Positions 36,178 to 44,194 of a DNA stretch of 64,000 nt are shown one piece after another. The translations under genes and the position numbers were made by a program. This DNA comes from Propionivibrio hellwigii (lineage in GTDB: Bacteria; Pseudomonadota; Gammaproteobacteria; Burkholderiales; Rhodocyclaceae). Where the stretch lies: assembly GCF_041770905.1 (NCBI RefSeq), contig NZ_JBEUWX010000002.1, positions 62,001 to 126,000 on the forward strand, written 5' to 3'. The notes under the pieces were generated by a model. That model was not told the DNA's origin. It was given only the letters and a program-made list of their open reading frames with translations, and made no database searches. Numbering within the stretch: the first letter of the stretch is position 1; the number at the start of each line of letters is the position of its first letter.

Positions 36178-36948
36178 ATGTTCGAGCTACTGAATATTCA
36201 TGCCCTCAAGGACAATTACATCTGGTTGCTGCGCAAGGGGGCGTTTGCCGCTGTCGTCGATCCGGGCGAAGCCTCTCCCGTGCTGGAAGTGCTGACACGC
36301 GAGAAATTGTCGCTGATCGCCATTCTCGTGACCCATCACCACGCTGACCACCAAGGGGGGATTGCCGACCTGCTGGTGCAGTATCCAGCGGCAGCGGTGT
36401 ACGGCCCGGAAAAGGAGTCTATCACAGGCTTGGACCATCCTCTTTCAGGTGGTGAAACAATCGTTTTTCCCGAACTTGAGGGCATATTTCAGGTATTGGC
36501 CGTGCCGGGGCATACCCTTGGGCATATTGCCTATTTCAGCGCTGAGGCGGGTGTTTTGTTTTGTGGTGACACGCTGTTTACTGGCGGCTGCGGTCGCATT
36601 TTCGAAGGAACGCCGGCACAGATGTTCGACTCTTTGGCAAGACTTGCGGCTTTGCCCGAACAAACGCAAATCTACTGCGGACATGAATATACCGAGACCA
36701 ACCTGCACTTTGCGCTGGCCGTCGAGCCGGGCAACCGGCGCTTGCAAAAACGTGTTGATGAAGTGAGCGTTCTGCGTGCCAAAGGATTACCCACTGTGCC
36801 ATCAATGCTGGCGCTGGAAAAAGCGACCAATCCTTTTCTGCGTTGCCATGTCCCGGAAGTTATCGCCTCGGCGCGTGTGCATGGCGCTGTGAGCGATGAT
36901 GCCATACAAGTTTTCCGAGCACTACGTGAGTGGAAAAATACTTTTTAG
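36178..36948 (+). CDS. gloB: Hydroxyacylglutathione hydrolase (glyoxalase II)
   Basis: 256 residues, metallo-beta-lactamase fold with THHHADHQGG, GHTLGHIAYF, CGDTLFTGGCGRIFEGT and CGHEYTETNL. It hydrolyses S-D-lactoylglutathione in methylglyoxal detoxification. The ATG at 36178 fits typical starts (MFELLNIHALKDNYIWLL). It is divergent from the methyltransferase, so both promoters must overlap coding DNA. Confidence 0.95.
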   Translation: MFELLNIHALKDNYIWLLRKGAFAAVVDPGEASPVLEVLTREKLSLIAILVTHHHADHQGGIADLLVQYPAAAVYGPEKESITGLDHPLSGGETIVFPELEGIFQVLAVPGHTLGHIAYFSAEAGVLFCGDTLFTGGCGRIFEGTPAQMFDSLARLAALPEQTQIYCGHEYTETNLHFALAVEPGNRRLQKRVDEVSVLRAKGLPTVPSMLALEKATNPFLRCHVPEVIASARVHGAVSDDAIQVFRALREWKNTF

Positions 36949-37098
36949 GGTTCGTGGGCATGGTGAATGAATCGATTACAATGAAACGCACGTTGAAGCC
37001 CGGCTTATAGATGGTGCTGCTCGGTAAGATCAGAGCTATCGCCATGTGATCATTGGTTTTGTTGATTGGCATGGCTTCTGCTAGAATCTCGCCCTGCC

Positions 37099-37189
37099 GG
37101 AGAGATGGATGAGTGGTTTAAGTCGCACGCCTGGAAAGCGTGTTCAGGGTAACACCCTGACGGGGGTTCGAATCCCCCTCTCTCCGCCA
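37099..37189 (+). tRNA. tRNA-Ser(GGA)
   Basis: 91-base class II tRNA. Acceptor GGAGAGA pairs with TCTCTCC before GCCA; the anticodon loop CTGGAAA gives GGA; the long variable arm (TTCAGGGTAACACCCTGA) and GGTTCGAATCC T-arm are typical of Ser. Its 3' 59 bases are repeated at 54148-54206, marking it as the island insertion site. Confidence 0.97.
37131..37189 (+). repeat. Left attachment site (tRNA-Ser 3' part)
   Basis: Starts at CTGGAAAGCGTG in the anticodon arm and ends with CCGCCA. Identical to 54148-54206. Confidence 0.95.
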
Positions 37190-37198
37190 AAACCCTTG

Positions 37199-37223
37199 AA
37201 AAACGGCCGTTTCGGCCGTTTTT
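37199..37223 (+). terminator. Terminator after tRNA-Ser
   Basis: AAAAACGGCCG and CGGCCGTTTTT around TTT. It lies just inside the island, so either the element brought it or the element boundary is here. Confidence 0.88.
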
Positions 37224-37277
37224 TGTTTCCCTCGTCATACTTGCCTTTACCCTGATTTACCCCTATTTTTTCCCGCT

Positions 37278-37300
37278 CAGTGTGACAAAATTGTGACAAA
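37278..37300 (+). promoter_or_regulatory. Candidate integrase arm site, left
   Basis: TGTGACAAAATTGTGACAAA about 90 bases inside the left attachment site; nearly the same sequence lies at 54074-54096 inside the right one. Likely bound by integrase or an excision factor (inference). Confidence 0.5.
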
Positions 37301-37408
37301 CTTGGGATGAGGTAAAGAGTGGTAAAAGTAACGATGAAAAAGAATTAAGGTAAAGAAAAGTAAATATAACCACTTGAATAGTTAGAAAAAAAGAGTAAAA
37401 TAACAAAA

Positions 37409-37756
37409 ATGGACGTTGGGGGAAAAACGAGAAATTTGCCTTTTCGGCTCGGCCGGGCGGCCTGCTGCGGGCTATCCAAAGACCAGCTGGTTATTGGTCT
37501 GCTCGGTTGCGCGCTGATTCTCTGCGGATTTTTCGCTTTTTCGACCGGCATTGGTGCCGGCCAGTTGGCCATGGTCGGGGGTTTTGCTTGTCTTGTTTTT
37601 GCTTTTGTCATAACTTTTTTTGCCCTGATTCCCGGCTGGCCGAATGACAAGATCATAAATGATACGCCGCGGCCAAGAAAGATAATTATTAAAATCAATC
37701 GCTTAGTCTGGGAAAGTTGCCCGGGCGACCGTCCGCCTCGTTTCCGCCTCGCCTGA
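37409..37756 (+). CDS. Hypothetical small membrane protein
   Basis: 115 residues with two hydrophobic helices (LVIGLLGCALILCGFFAFST and LAMVGGFACLVFAFVITFFA) and basic flanks. No family recognised and no clear ribosome binding site. It opens the island behind the left attachment site. Helix spacing argues it is real, but the start is uncertain. Confidence 0.45.
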   Translation: MDVGGKTRNLPFRLGRAACCGLSKDQLVIGLLGCALILCGFFAFSTGIGAGQLAMVGGFACLVFAFVITFFALIPGWPNDKIINDTPRPRKIIIKINRLVWESCPGDRPPRFRLA

Positions 37757-37808
37757 CCGGCGAGGCGACAGATATCTATTTAGCATATTGCCTCGCCGAG
37801 TTCTTCGG

Positions 37809-37869
37809 TTTGATGCTATGCCATTAGCATCAAAAAGATTGACTGGCGCCGCCCCCAAAAAGGGGCGGC
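37809..37869. promoter_or_regulatory. Two inverted repeats upstream of the HTH gene
   Basis: TTTGATGCTA/TAGCATCAAA (37809-37818, 37825-37834) and GCCGCCCC/GGGGCGGC (37848-37855, 37862-37869). The first is a plausible operator for the adjacent HTH protein; the second could be a hairpin in the leader. Confidence 0.5.
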
Positions 37870-37882
37870 AAGCGAGGAAAAA

Positions 37883-38257
37883 ATGCAAAATGCATATGAT
37901 AAAGATAAACGGCGCGATGAGATTCTGCAGGAAATACTAAAAAAATCAAATGGTTCGCTTTGTGTGAGCGCAAAACAAGCGGCCGAAATAATGAACATTG
38001 CGCCACAAACATTATACAATCGTCATACTCACGGGACGCTGGCGATTCGACCGATCGAAGGCCTTCGTCCGCGTCTGCAGTTCGATGTCTTTGGCATAGC
38101 TGATGCGTTAGCGGAAGTAGAAAGTGTCGGAGGCGGTGGTGAACGGCCGCGGCGCGGCCCGCCGAGAAAGGAAGAGCGGCTGGCCGCCCATGCCGCTGGC
38201 ATGAGTGTCACAGAATTCCGAAAGCATATTCGAAAGCATAAAAAGTCGGTCAATTGA
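37883..38257 (+). CDS. Helix-turn-helix DNA-binding protein
   Basis: 124 residues. VSAKQAAEIMNIAPQTLYNR is a MerR/excisionase-like helix-turn-helix; a basic C-terminus (RRGPPRKEERLAAHAAGMSV) follows. GAGGAAA precedes the ATG. It lies 25 bases upstream of the TrfA-like gene, so it probably controls replication or excision of the element. Exact family unknown. Confidence 0.7.
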   Translation: MQNAYDKDKRRDEILQEILKKSNGSLCVSAKQAAEIMNIAPQTLYNRHTHGTLAIRPIEGLRPRLQFDVFGIADALAEVESVGGGGERPRRGPPRKEERLAAHAAGMSVTEFRKHIRKHKKSVN

Positions 38258-38282
38258 AGTTGCTTTTGTCATAAAAAAAGCA

Positions 38283-39146
38283 ATGAAAAAATTGGCTGAT
38301 TTGATCGCCGATTGTCGAGTGAGGGCGGCGCGCGGGAAGCGCGCGCCGCTTCCCGAGGAGGCGCGGCTTCCCCAATGGCCCGATTCAATTCGAGCAGTGC
38401 CCAACGCGATCCTGCGCAGCTCACTATTCTCCTCGACCGGGCGAGGGCGGCGCCGCTACGCAGAGGGCGAGCCGCTTGCCGCGCTCGATGGAATCGAAAT
38501 TTACTATACTGGGCAGCGCCTTGGTCAAGATGATCTGGACGTCTGGGAAAATTTGCTTCACGCTGTGCGCTCGCAGTCGCTAGGCGAGCAATGCCGCGTC
38601 ACGTCATACTCGTTGCTAAAACTAATCGGATTAACGGACACGGGAAAAAATCGGGCGGCGTTACAGAAGCGCATCGAACGGCTTGTAGCCGCTGCTTTGA
38701 CGATCCGGCAAGGTCGTTATATTTATATAGGCAGCCTGATTCGCTCCTCGGTTAAGGATGAGAAAACGCAGGAATGGGTAATTGAATTAGACCCGCACTT
38801 GCGTCCGCTATTTGACGAATACCAGTTCACACAAGTGGACTGGAGGATACGCCGCTCGCTTAATGGGAAGCCGCTCGCGCAATGGCTACACAGTTTTTAT
38901 TCAAGTCATGCAGCGCCGTTTCCTTTTAAAGTACGAACATTGCACCAACTTTGCGGAAGCGAGGCAGTCCGCATGGATCATTACCGGCAGGATTTGCGCA
39001 AGGCGCTACTCGCTGTGAAAGAGGCATGCGCGGCTCACGGAAAGTGGTTCAGGTATGAAGTGTGCGATGACCTCGTATACGTCGAACGGCAGGCCAGCGG
39101 GTCGCAGCGGCGGCACTTGATCAAGAAAAAAGCCAAACTCACCTAG
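38283..39146 (+). CDS. trfA: TrfA-like plasmid replication initiator
   Basis: 287 residues. Segments LPQWPDSIRAVPNAILRSSL, RRYAEGEPLAALDGIEIYYT and NGKPLAQWLHSFYSSHAAPF are diagnostic of the TrfA family of IncP-type replicons, which bind iterons and recruit host DnaA and helicase. The ATG at 38283 is preferred to 38205, which would overlap the previous gene. Iterons follow directly after the stop. Frame intact, so the element may be able to replicate when excised (inference). Confidence 0.9.
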   Translation: MKKLADLIADCRVRAARGKRAPLPEEARLPQWPDSIRAVPNAILRSSLFSSTGRGRRRYAEGEPLAALDGIEIYYTGQRLGQDDLDVWENLLHAVRSQSLGEQCRVTSYSLLKLIGLTDTGKNRAALQKRIERLVAAALTIRQGRYIYIGSLIRSSVKDEKTQEWVIELDPHLRPLFDEYQFTQVDWRIRRSLNGKPLAQWLHSFYSSHAAPFPFKVRTLHQLCGSEAVRMDHYRQDLRKALLAVKEACAAHGKWFRYEVCDDLVYVERQASGSQRRHLIKKKAKLT

Positions 39147-39155
39147 TGGCTGATG

Positions 39156-39239
39156 CCGTTCTAGCACCGGGGCAATACCGTTCTAGCACCGGGGCAATAC
39201 CGTTCTAGCACCGGGGCAATACCGTTCTAGCACCGGGGT
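39156..39239 (+). repeat. Four 22-bp tandem iterons
   Basis: Unit CCGTTCTAGCACCGGGG followed by CAATA, exact copies at 39156, 39178 and 39200, and a last partial copy at 39222. Period of one or two helix turns next to a TrfA gene is typical of iteron origins. Confidence 0.93.
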
Positions 39240-39345
39240 TGCCCATAAATAAAACAGCCAGAGAATCTAGCAATGGCAAGGGTTTCGTGGGTTGTGGATA
39301 ACTCTGCTAATCGTTTACTAATCTTTTTTAATAAGAGCGTCTTGT
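39156..39345. other. Candidate vegetative origin (oriV)
   Basis: Iterons, then a perfect DnaA box (complement of TTATCCACA at 39293-39301) and an AT-rich stretch (TTTACTAATCTTTTTTAATA). Layout matches TrfA-dependent origins. The rest of the gap to 39683 has no gene; it holds a TAGGCGC/GCGCCTA inverted repeat near 39396-39430. Confidence 0.82.
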
Positions 39346-39683
39346 CTGCGTGATGCGTAAAATATACCCATTAACGCTATCTGTCCGCCACCGGTCCCGG
39401 AGTTAGGCGCGGCTGACATTAAGCGCCTATCCTGACTATTGCCCGAATCTAAGGTTTCGCCGAAAACCCACTGCATTTGTCCGATCTTCAGGAAGCGCGC
39501 TGGCGAGGTTTTCTTGATGCTGGGAATATCCTTTTATAGGCTAAGGGTCGTTTTTGCCGTATAGCGCGTTTATGTGCGTTTTAGGGGGTAATTCTGGGTT
39601 CTGGGTCTGTCGGACGACCTGCTTTAGCTACAGGCTGGGTACAACCGCTAGTCGGTCTAACAGAAATGTAGTAACATAATCGT

Positions 39684-39983
39684 ATGAAAACTAGATTCGA
39701 ATGGGACTCAGACAAAGCAGCCAAGAATTTCAAAAAGCACCGGGTGGGCTTTGAAACGGCCGTTCGTGTCTTTGCTGACCCGTTTGCATTGGTCGAACAA
39801 GATCGCATTGAAAACGGTGAGTACCGCTGGCAGACCTTGGGAATCGTAGATGGCTATCTACTGTTGCTAGTTGCCCATACTGTCCGGGATGATCAGGACG
39901 GCACAGAGGTGATACGCATCATTTCGGCGCGTCGCGCCGAACCGAAAGAAAGAAAACGCTATGAACAAAATTGTTCGCTATGA
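39684..39983 (+). CDS. brnT: BrnT-family toxin
   Basis: 99 residues with the BrnT ribonuclease pattern: FEWDSDKAAKNFKKHRVGFE, then ADPFALVEQD and IRIISARRAEPKERKRYE. BrnT is a RelE-like ribonuclease that blocks translation. It overlaps the following brnA by 23 bases, as usual. Confidence 0.92.
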   Translation: MKTRFEWDSDKAAKNFKKHRVGFETAVRVFADPFALVEQDRIENGEYRWQTLGIVDGYLLLLVAHTVRDDQDGTEVIRIISARRAEPKERKRYEQNCSL

Positions 39984-40287
39984 AGTTGATCTGGGCAGCC
40001 TTCCGCCCCTGACCGAAGAGCGCAAAGCCGAACTTCGTGCACTGGCTGACCGGCCTGACAGCGAAATTGACTACAGTGACATTCCGCCCTTGACGGAAAA
40101 GTTCTGGCTGAACGCTGTACGCAATCCGTTTTACAAGCCTACTAAAACATCTACCACGGTGCGGGTGGATTCAGATGTTCTGGCGTGGCTAAAGGGGCAA
40201 GGAAAAGGGTATCAAACGAGGATCAACGCCATTTTGCGAGAGGCCATGCTTCGCTCTTTGCGGCATAAGGAACGGGAACAGTCGTGA
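39961..40287 (+). CDS. brnA: BrnA-family antitoxin
   Basis: 108 residues; ends with the ribbon-helix-helix region TTVRVDSDVLAWLKGQGKGY, then QTRINAILREAM, diagnostic of BrnA. It neutralises BrnT and represses the operon. The N-terminal part is longer than minimal BrnA and carries two PPLTE segments. Confidence 0.9.
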   Translation: MNKIVRYEVDLGSLPPLTEERKAELRALADRPDSEIDYSDIPPLTEKFWLNAVRNPFYKPTKTSTTVRVDSDVLAWLKGQGKGYQTRINAILREAMLRSLRHKEREQS

Positions 40288-40308
40288 CATGGGCTGTTCG
40301 TCATTTCA

Positions 40309-40683
40309 ATGACTACTAACATCACATTCAAGTCAGATGCTTTCGAGTCTATCCACGAGTCCGCGCAGGCATTGCATCGGGTCGGTGCAATCGGCAAGAC
40401 CACGCTGCGTAAGTTTGATGCAGCATGCTTGTATCACCTAGGCATACGCCCTGGTGAGAAAGTCACCGTTTCAATAGAACCAGATAGAACTATCCGGCTT
40501 TCTCCAGCAAAGCAAAAACTGTCGCTTGACGAGGTTTTGGCAAACATTGGCAAGGCAGACGTTTGGGGGTGTTCCAGTGCGGCAGGCGCTACGCTTTCAG
40601 CAGGAAAGGCAGAACGCCGCCAAGCCTCTGCAAGAAGAGCAAAGGCAAACGAAAGAAAGCAATTTCGTGAGGCGAATGCCTGA
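40309..40683 (+). CDS. Chimeric orphan antitoxin-like protein
   Basis: 124 residues. The first ~41 (ESAQALHRVGAIGKTTLRKF) match the N-terminus of small HigA-type helix-turn-helix antitoxins, but the helix-turn-helix itself is missing. Instead LGIRPGEKVTVSIEPDRTIR, then LSPAKQKLSLDEVLANIG resembles the middle of MazE/AbrB antitoxins such as the next gene. The last ~45 residues resemble nothing. No toxin partner is adjacent. It looks like a recombination product of two antitoxin genes. Confidence 0.6.
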   Translation: MTTNITFKSDAFESIHESAQALHRVGAIGKTTLRKFDAACLYHLGIRPGEKVTVSIEPDRTIRLSPAKQKLSLDEVLANIGKADVWGCSSAAGATLSAGKAERRQASARRAKANERKQFREANA

Positions 40684-40779
40684 CATCCACAATCCGCCAC
40701 AATTGACTACCCAAAGCAACGAAGCTACAATGTAGAAACATTAAAGCCGGATAGCCAACAGAACAGGAACGCAAACCGC

Positions 40780-41028
40780 ATGAAACTCAGTATTCAGAAA
40801 TGGGGGAACAGCGCTGCCGTGCGCTTGCCCAGCGCCATGCTGGCGCAGCTCGGCGTCAAAATCGGGGATGCGTTCACTGTGGAAGTAAGCGCCCGGCAAG
40901 CCGTTTTGCGCGCAGCAAAACCACGCTACACACTCGATGAGCTTCTGGCGCAATGCGACCCGAATGCGCCTGCGCCTGATCTTGGCGGGTGGGACGACGC
41001 AAAACCTGTTGGGCAGGAGGTGTGGTGA
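40780..41028 (+). CDS. mazE: MazE-type antitoxin (AbrB fold)
   Basis: 82 residues: MKLSIQKWGNSAAVRLPSAM is the classical SpoVT/AbrB start of MazE/ChpBI, followed by an acidic toxin-binding tail. The stop overlaps the next ATG (TGATG), so it is coupled to mazF. Confidence 0.92.
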   Translation: MKLSIQKWGNSAAVRLPSAMLAQLGVKIGDAFTVEVSARQAVLRAAKPRYTLDELLAQCDPNAPAPDLGGWDDAKPVGQEVW

Positions 41029-41381
41029 TGGCCGCTGCACGCTTCGAGCGTGGCGACATCGTTCGTGTCAACCTTGAGCCGGTGACAGGTCGTGAAATGC
41101 GGGGGGAAGCGCATCCCGCGCTGATTTTGACTACCAGGTCGTTTAATCAACTGGGCGACGTATTGGTAGCGCCCATCACACAGGGCGCAGATTACAGCCG
41201 CTATGCAGGCTTCGCAGTCAGCCTGACGGGTACGGGCTGCAAGACTCAAGGCGCGGCCCTGGTCAACAAGGTACGGATGCTTGATCTTGCCGCACGCCAA
41301 GCCAAGTTCGTCGAACGTGTGCCACAGTTCGTTATCGATGACGCCTTGGGCCGCCTTTTGGCCTTATTAGAGGTTGATTGA
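41028..41381 (+). CDS. mazF: MazF-type toxin endoribonuclease
   Basis: 117 residues: FERGDIVRVNLEPVTGREMR, HPALILTTRSFN and VLVAPITQG are MazF/PemK motifs. It cleaves messenger RNA at short sequences. The start at 41028 overlaps the mazE stop. Confidence 0.92.
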   Translation: MAAARFERGDIVRVNLEPVTGREMRGEAHPALILTTRSFNQLGDVLVAPITQGADYSRYAGFAVSLTGTGCKTQGAALVNKVRMLDLAARQAKFVERVPQFVIDDALGRLLALLEVD

Positions 41382-41511
41382 TCTTCTCCTCACCCCAAAG
41401 GATGGGCTGCACCACGCCACAAAAGTCGCAGCGAACGGTTCGGCAAGCATTAAAAGCCCATTGCTCGCATTCCTCGTAAGTTGCCACCTTGATAGTCATT
41501 TTTCTGGGCAT
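41332..41511 (-). CDS. Hypothetical small Cys-containing protein
   Basis: 59 residues from an ATG with GAGGG nine bases ahead. CRTVRCDFCGVVQP suggests a zinc-ribbon-like knuckle. It follows the 41520-41846 gene by eight bases on the same strand and runs 50 bases antisense into mazF. No family recognised. Confidence 0.5.
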   Translation of the reverse strand: MPRKMTIKVATYEECEQWAFNACRTVRCDFCGVVQPILWGEEKINQPLIRPKGGPRRHR

Positions 41512-41519
41512 GTTTTCCC

Positions 41520-41846
41520 TCAACTTTGAAAGTGCGCTTGCGCGACTTTCTGCAAGTCGCCATCGCATTCACGAACACAAGCCGCAAACCGTTTGATGAA
41601 CTCCTGACGCAGGCCGCTGACGCGGATCAAGCGCACGTTAAAGCTGGCTTCTTCATCATTCTTTACCAGAAAACAGGGAAGATTCACCGGCTCGATCTGT
41701 GAGCAGGCATCCAGCAGCAATAGCGGCAGAAAACCCGACGGATCGGACAGGCTTTCTCGTTGAATCGGACATCCGCCCCAGAAAAACTGCCGGGGTGCGG
41801 CGGCATGGTCAACAATCTGCCGAATAAGTTCCAGCTGGTCCAGCAT
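41520..41846 (-). CDS. Hypothetical protein
   Basis: 108 residues starting MLDQLELIRQIVDHAAAPRQ, with GGAGG before the ATG at 41846. No domain recognised. It is divergent from the RelE-like toxin gene and probably forms an operon with the 59-residue gene downstream. Confidence 0.55.
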   Translation of the reverse strand: MLDQLELIRQIVDHAAAPRQFFWGGCPIQRESLSDPSGFLPLLLLDACSQIEPVNLPCFLVKNDEEASFNVRLIRVSGLRQEFIKRFAACVRECDGDLQKVAQAHFQS

Positions 41847-41884
41847 GTCTATCCTCCAATATAAATTAGATGTACAATAAAACC

Positions 41885-42193
41885 ATGTTAACCGTGATTG
41901 AAACCGCAACATTTACCACACAGGCCAAAGCTATCTGGCGCGATGAAGAGCGTGATGCGTTCATTGAGTGGATAGCCTGTAACCCACTGGCCGGTGATGT
42001 AATTCCCGGCGCAGACGGCGTAAGAAAGGTACGCTGGACAGCGAGCGGTAAAGGAAAACGCGGCGGAGCGCGAGTCATTTATTTCAACCTGCTTGATGAG
42101 GGTGCGCTGGTGTTGCTTATGGCGTATATCAAGAGCAAGCGCGCCAACATATCCGCCAAAGTAGCTAAGGAGGCTAAGCATGAACGATTTTGA
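41885..42193 (+). CDS. RelE/HigB-type toxin
   Basis: 102 residues. VRKVRWTASGKGKRGGARVI, then YFNLLDEGALVLLMAYIKSK is the conserved core of RelE/HigB2-type ribosome-dependent ribonucleases. ATG at 41885 fits the family start. It overlaps the next gene by 14 bases. Confidence 0.88.
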   Translation: MLTVIETATFTTQAKAIWRDEERDAFIEWIACNPLAGDVIPGADGVRKVRWTASGKGKRGGARVIYFNLLDEGALVLLMAYIKSKRANISAKVAKEAKHERF

Positions 42194-42494
42194 TCTGGAA
42201 AATCTCGATATTGAAAAAGTTGCCGCCGCTGCGGAAGCGGATGCGGGGCAGCCCTTGCCCGGTCTGCGTGAATCGCTGCGCCAGGCACAGCGCGGCGAAT
42301 ATGCCGCCGTGCACACGCCGGAAATGATCATGGCGCGGCGCAAGGCGGGACGACCGGCAGGAAGCGTAGCCGCCGTGCATAAGCAACCCGTCACGCTGCG
42401 CATGGAGCCGGAAGCGCTCGCCAAATGGCGGGCCAGCGGCAAGGGCTGGCAGACACGGGCGGCGGCCTTGCTGGCCGCGCACGCTCCATCGTAA
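42180..42494 (+). CDS. BrnA-like ribbon-helix-helix antitoxin
   Basis: 104 residues ending in VTLRMEPEALAKWRASGKGW, then QTRAAALLAAH, the BrnA-type ribbon-helix-helix. Toxins of the preceding HigB2 type usually pair with helix-turn-helix antitoxins, so this looks like partner exchange. The 14-base overlap still argues for one operon. Confidence 0.82.
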   Translation: MNDFDLENLDIEKVAAAAEADAGQPLPGLRESLRQAQRGEYAAVHTPEMIMARRKAGRPAGSVAAVHKQPVTLRMEPEALAKWRASGKGWQTRAAALLAAHAPS

Positions 42495-42504
42495 TTTGCC
42501 CGAT

Positions 42505-44097
42505 TCATGATCTCTTGAACTCCGGGAAATCCACATAGTGCGGCGTCGCGCGTCCCAGCGCCGCCGCGCCCCGATAAAGGCAAACCACCTGGCCGGGCTT
42601 TAGCTGGCCCAAGGCGTGCGGCTCAATGACCGCCACGCGCTCCCTTGTCCGGCTTATGGTGGTCTTGCGTCCGCCTTCCTCGCGCGTAGTCGACTGGGTA
42701 GTTTTTACCTGCTCGGTTGTGCCGATCAACCGGGAAACAAGTTCGCGCGTTTTTTCGTCATTGAGGCGGAAAAATAATTGGGCATCTGAACTGGCAAAAA
42801 ACACATCGAGCGCCCCTTTACCGTAACGCCGTTCAATTTGTTGAGTCGTTTGAAAATACATCCAAGTAGGAAGCTGGCGACTACGAATTGTGTTGAGTTT
42901 CTCGGCAAGCCCGGGCACTGCTGGCATATTGCCAATCTCGTCCAAAAAAAATGCCACGGCGGCGCGTTTTCCGGCGGTATTGATTAGCGAAGTCAAAAGC
43001 CCCGTCGCCATGAATGCCAGCAGCGGCCCAAGCGCTCCCAGTTTCGATTCCTCAAATTGCAAAAAAAGTGCGGTCGGTCGGCTCGTACCGATTTCCTTAA
43101 TCGAAAAATCAGAATGCCCAAGTGCCGATTGAACGCCTGGCAGCGATAAATAATTAAGTGAGCGCAAGCAGCCCGACAATCCCGGAAGTATTAATGGATC
43201 AGGCTTGTTTCCGGACAATCCAGCTTTAATTCGCCGTGCAATTTGCGCGGCAGTTGAGCTTTTTGAGTCAATTAAAACATCAAGCAGCTTTCCAAAATCG
43301 GGTTGTGAAGAAAGAAATTGATAGGCAGACGGTAAGCTGCCACCCGGCTGCAATTTGGCATGAAATACAGAGGCTTTTAACCAGTCGCGTTGAGCCTCAA
43401 CAAAAGGCGCCTCGTCCGGGCTGTTGATTGGCAGAAGCGAATTGCAAAGCTCACTGATATCGGTTTCGCCATCAATATCGGCCAAAGGATTCCAATGGTC
43501 GGCCTCTGGATCGTCAACAGCCGGATTGACTTTGAGAACCCGATAACCATTTTTTACCAAACCAGAAGAAATGACTTTGTGAATTTCAGGCTTGATGTCA
43601 ATTGCCGCAAAGCTTAATCCAATTTCTGCCGCTCTCAGAATCTGGTTCAAAAGAAAAACAGTTTTACCAGTACCAGGTGGGCCAATAACTAGACCTCGAT
43701 CTTCCGTTGATACGTACATTTCTTTTTCATTGTATTTGCCGGCAAACACTCTTGCTTCTTCTTTCGTTGCGCTCATCGATAAAAGTTTTTTAATTGATTC
43801 TTCATCATCAATTCGGCGTGGCTGAAAAGTCCACTTTGTATTGTAAAGAAGCCAAAATAGCAAAGTAGTGATAATAAGGCCACAAATCAAAGCAGCAGCC
43901 ATAGCCAATTGAAGATCAAGCGGCCAATTGGTAATTGAGTTTTGCCAGGCAAAATTAGCGGCATGATTAATAGGAATGTTTCGGCGTGCGGAAATTAGCT
44001 TGAGTCCGGCAAAAGCAAAAACAACCGTAAACATTGAGCCAAACAATAACGAAAGCAAAAAATTTTTGATCTTGTCGACTAGCATAGTGCCATCCAT
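42505..44097 (-). CDS. VirD4/TraG-type coupling ATPase
   Basis: 530 residues: two N-terminal membrane helices (about residues 12-32 and 62-84), Walker A (VIGPPGTGKTVFLLNQI), Walker B (AVAFFLDEIGNMP), and the conserved TTQQIERRYGKGALDVFFAS and AQLFFRLND regions. It would bring DNA to a type IV secretion channel. No relaxase or mating-pair ATPases accompany it. Codon use in its N-terminal half looks more AT-rich than in neighbouring host genes. Confidence 0.9.
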   Translation of the reverse strand: MDGTMLVDKIKNFLLSLLFGSMFTVVFAFAGLKLISARRNIPINHAANFAWQNSITNWPLDLQLAMAAALICGLIITTLLFWLLYNTKWTFQPRRIDDEESIKKLLSMSATKEEARVFAGKYNEKEMYVSTEDRGLVIGPPGTGKTVFLLNQILRAAEIGLSFAAIDIKPEIHKVISSGLVKNGYRVLKVNPAVDDPEADHWNPLADIDGETDISELCNSLLPINSPDEAPFVEAQRDWLKASVFHAKLQPGGSLPSAYQFLSSQPDFGKLLDVLIDSKSSTAAQIARRIKAGLSGNKPDPLILPGLSGCLRSLNYLSLPGVQSALGHSDFSIKEIGTSRPTALFLQFEESKLGALGPLLAFMATGLLTSLINTAGKRAAVAFFLDEIGNMPAVPGLAEKLNTIRSRQLPTWMYFQTTQQIERRYGKGALDVFFASSDAQLFFRLNDEKTRELVSRLIGTTEQVKTTQSTTREEGGRKTTISRTRERVAVIEPHALGQLKPGQVVCLYRGAAALGRATPHYVDFPEFKRS

Positions 44098-44110
44098 CTA
44101 ATATGCCAAA

Positions 44111-44194
44111 ATTACATTTTGATGTAATTCCGGCAGGGTTTAAACGCGGAGCGTCTCTACCGCGAGCGTCAGCGAGTAGGTAGTGACGCTCCGC
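44111..44194. other. Paired inverted repeats, candidate oriT or operator
   Basis: ATTACAT/ATGTAAT (44111-44117, 44122-44128) and GCGGAGCGTC/GACGCTCCGC (44146-44155, 44185-44194) between the coupling-protein gene and the next plus-strand gene. Transfer origins often lie in such positions, but no known nic motif is seen. Confidence 0.4.

Noticed and set aside
39156..39239. Tandem 22-base repeats as a possible CRISPR
   Set aside because: There are no unique spacers; units are contiguous and adjoin trfA, so they are iterons.
39394..39661. GTTAGGC and GTCTAAC resembling integron core sites
   Set aside because: The order and spacing do not match an attC site, no integron integrase is present, and 7-base matches occur by chance.
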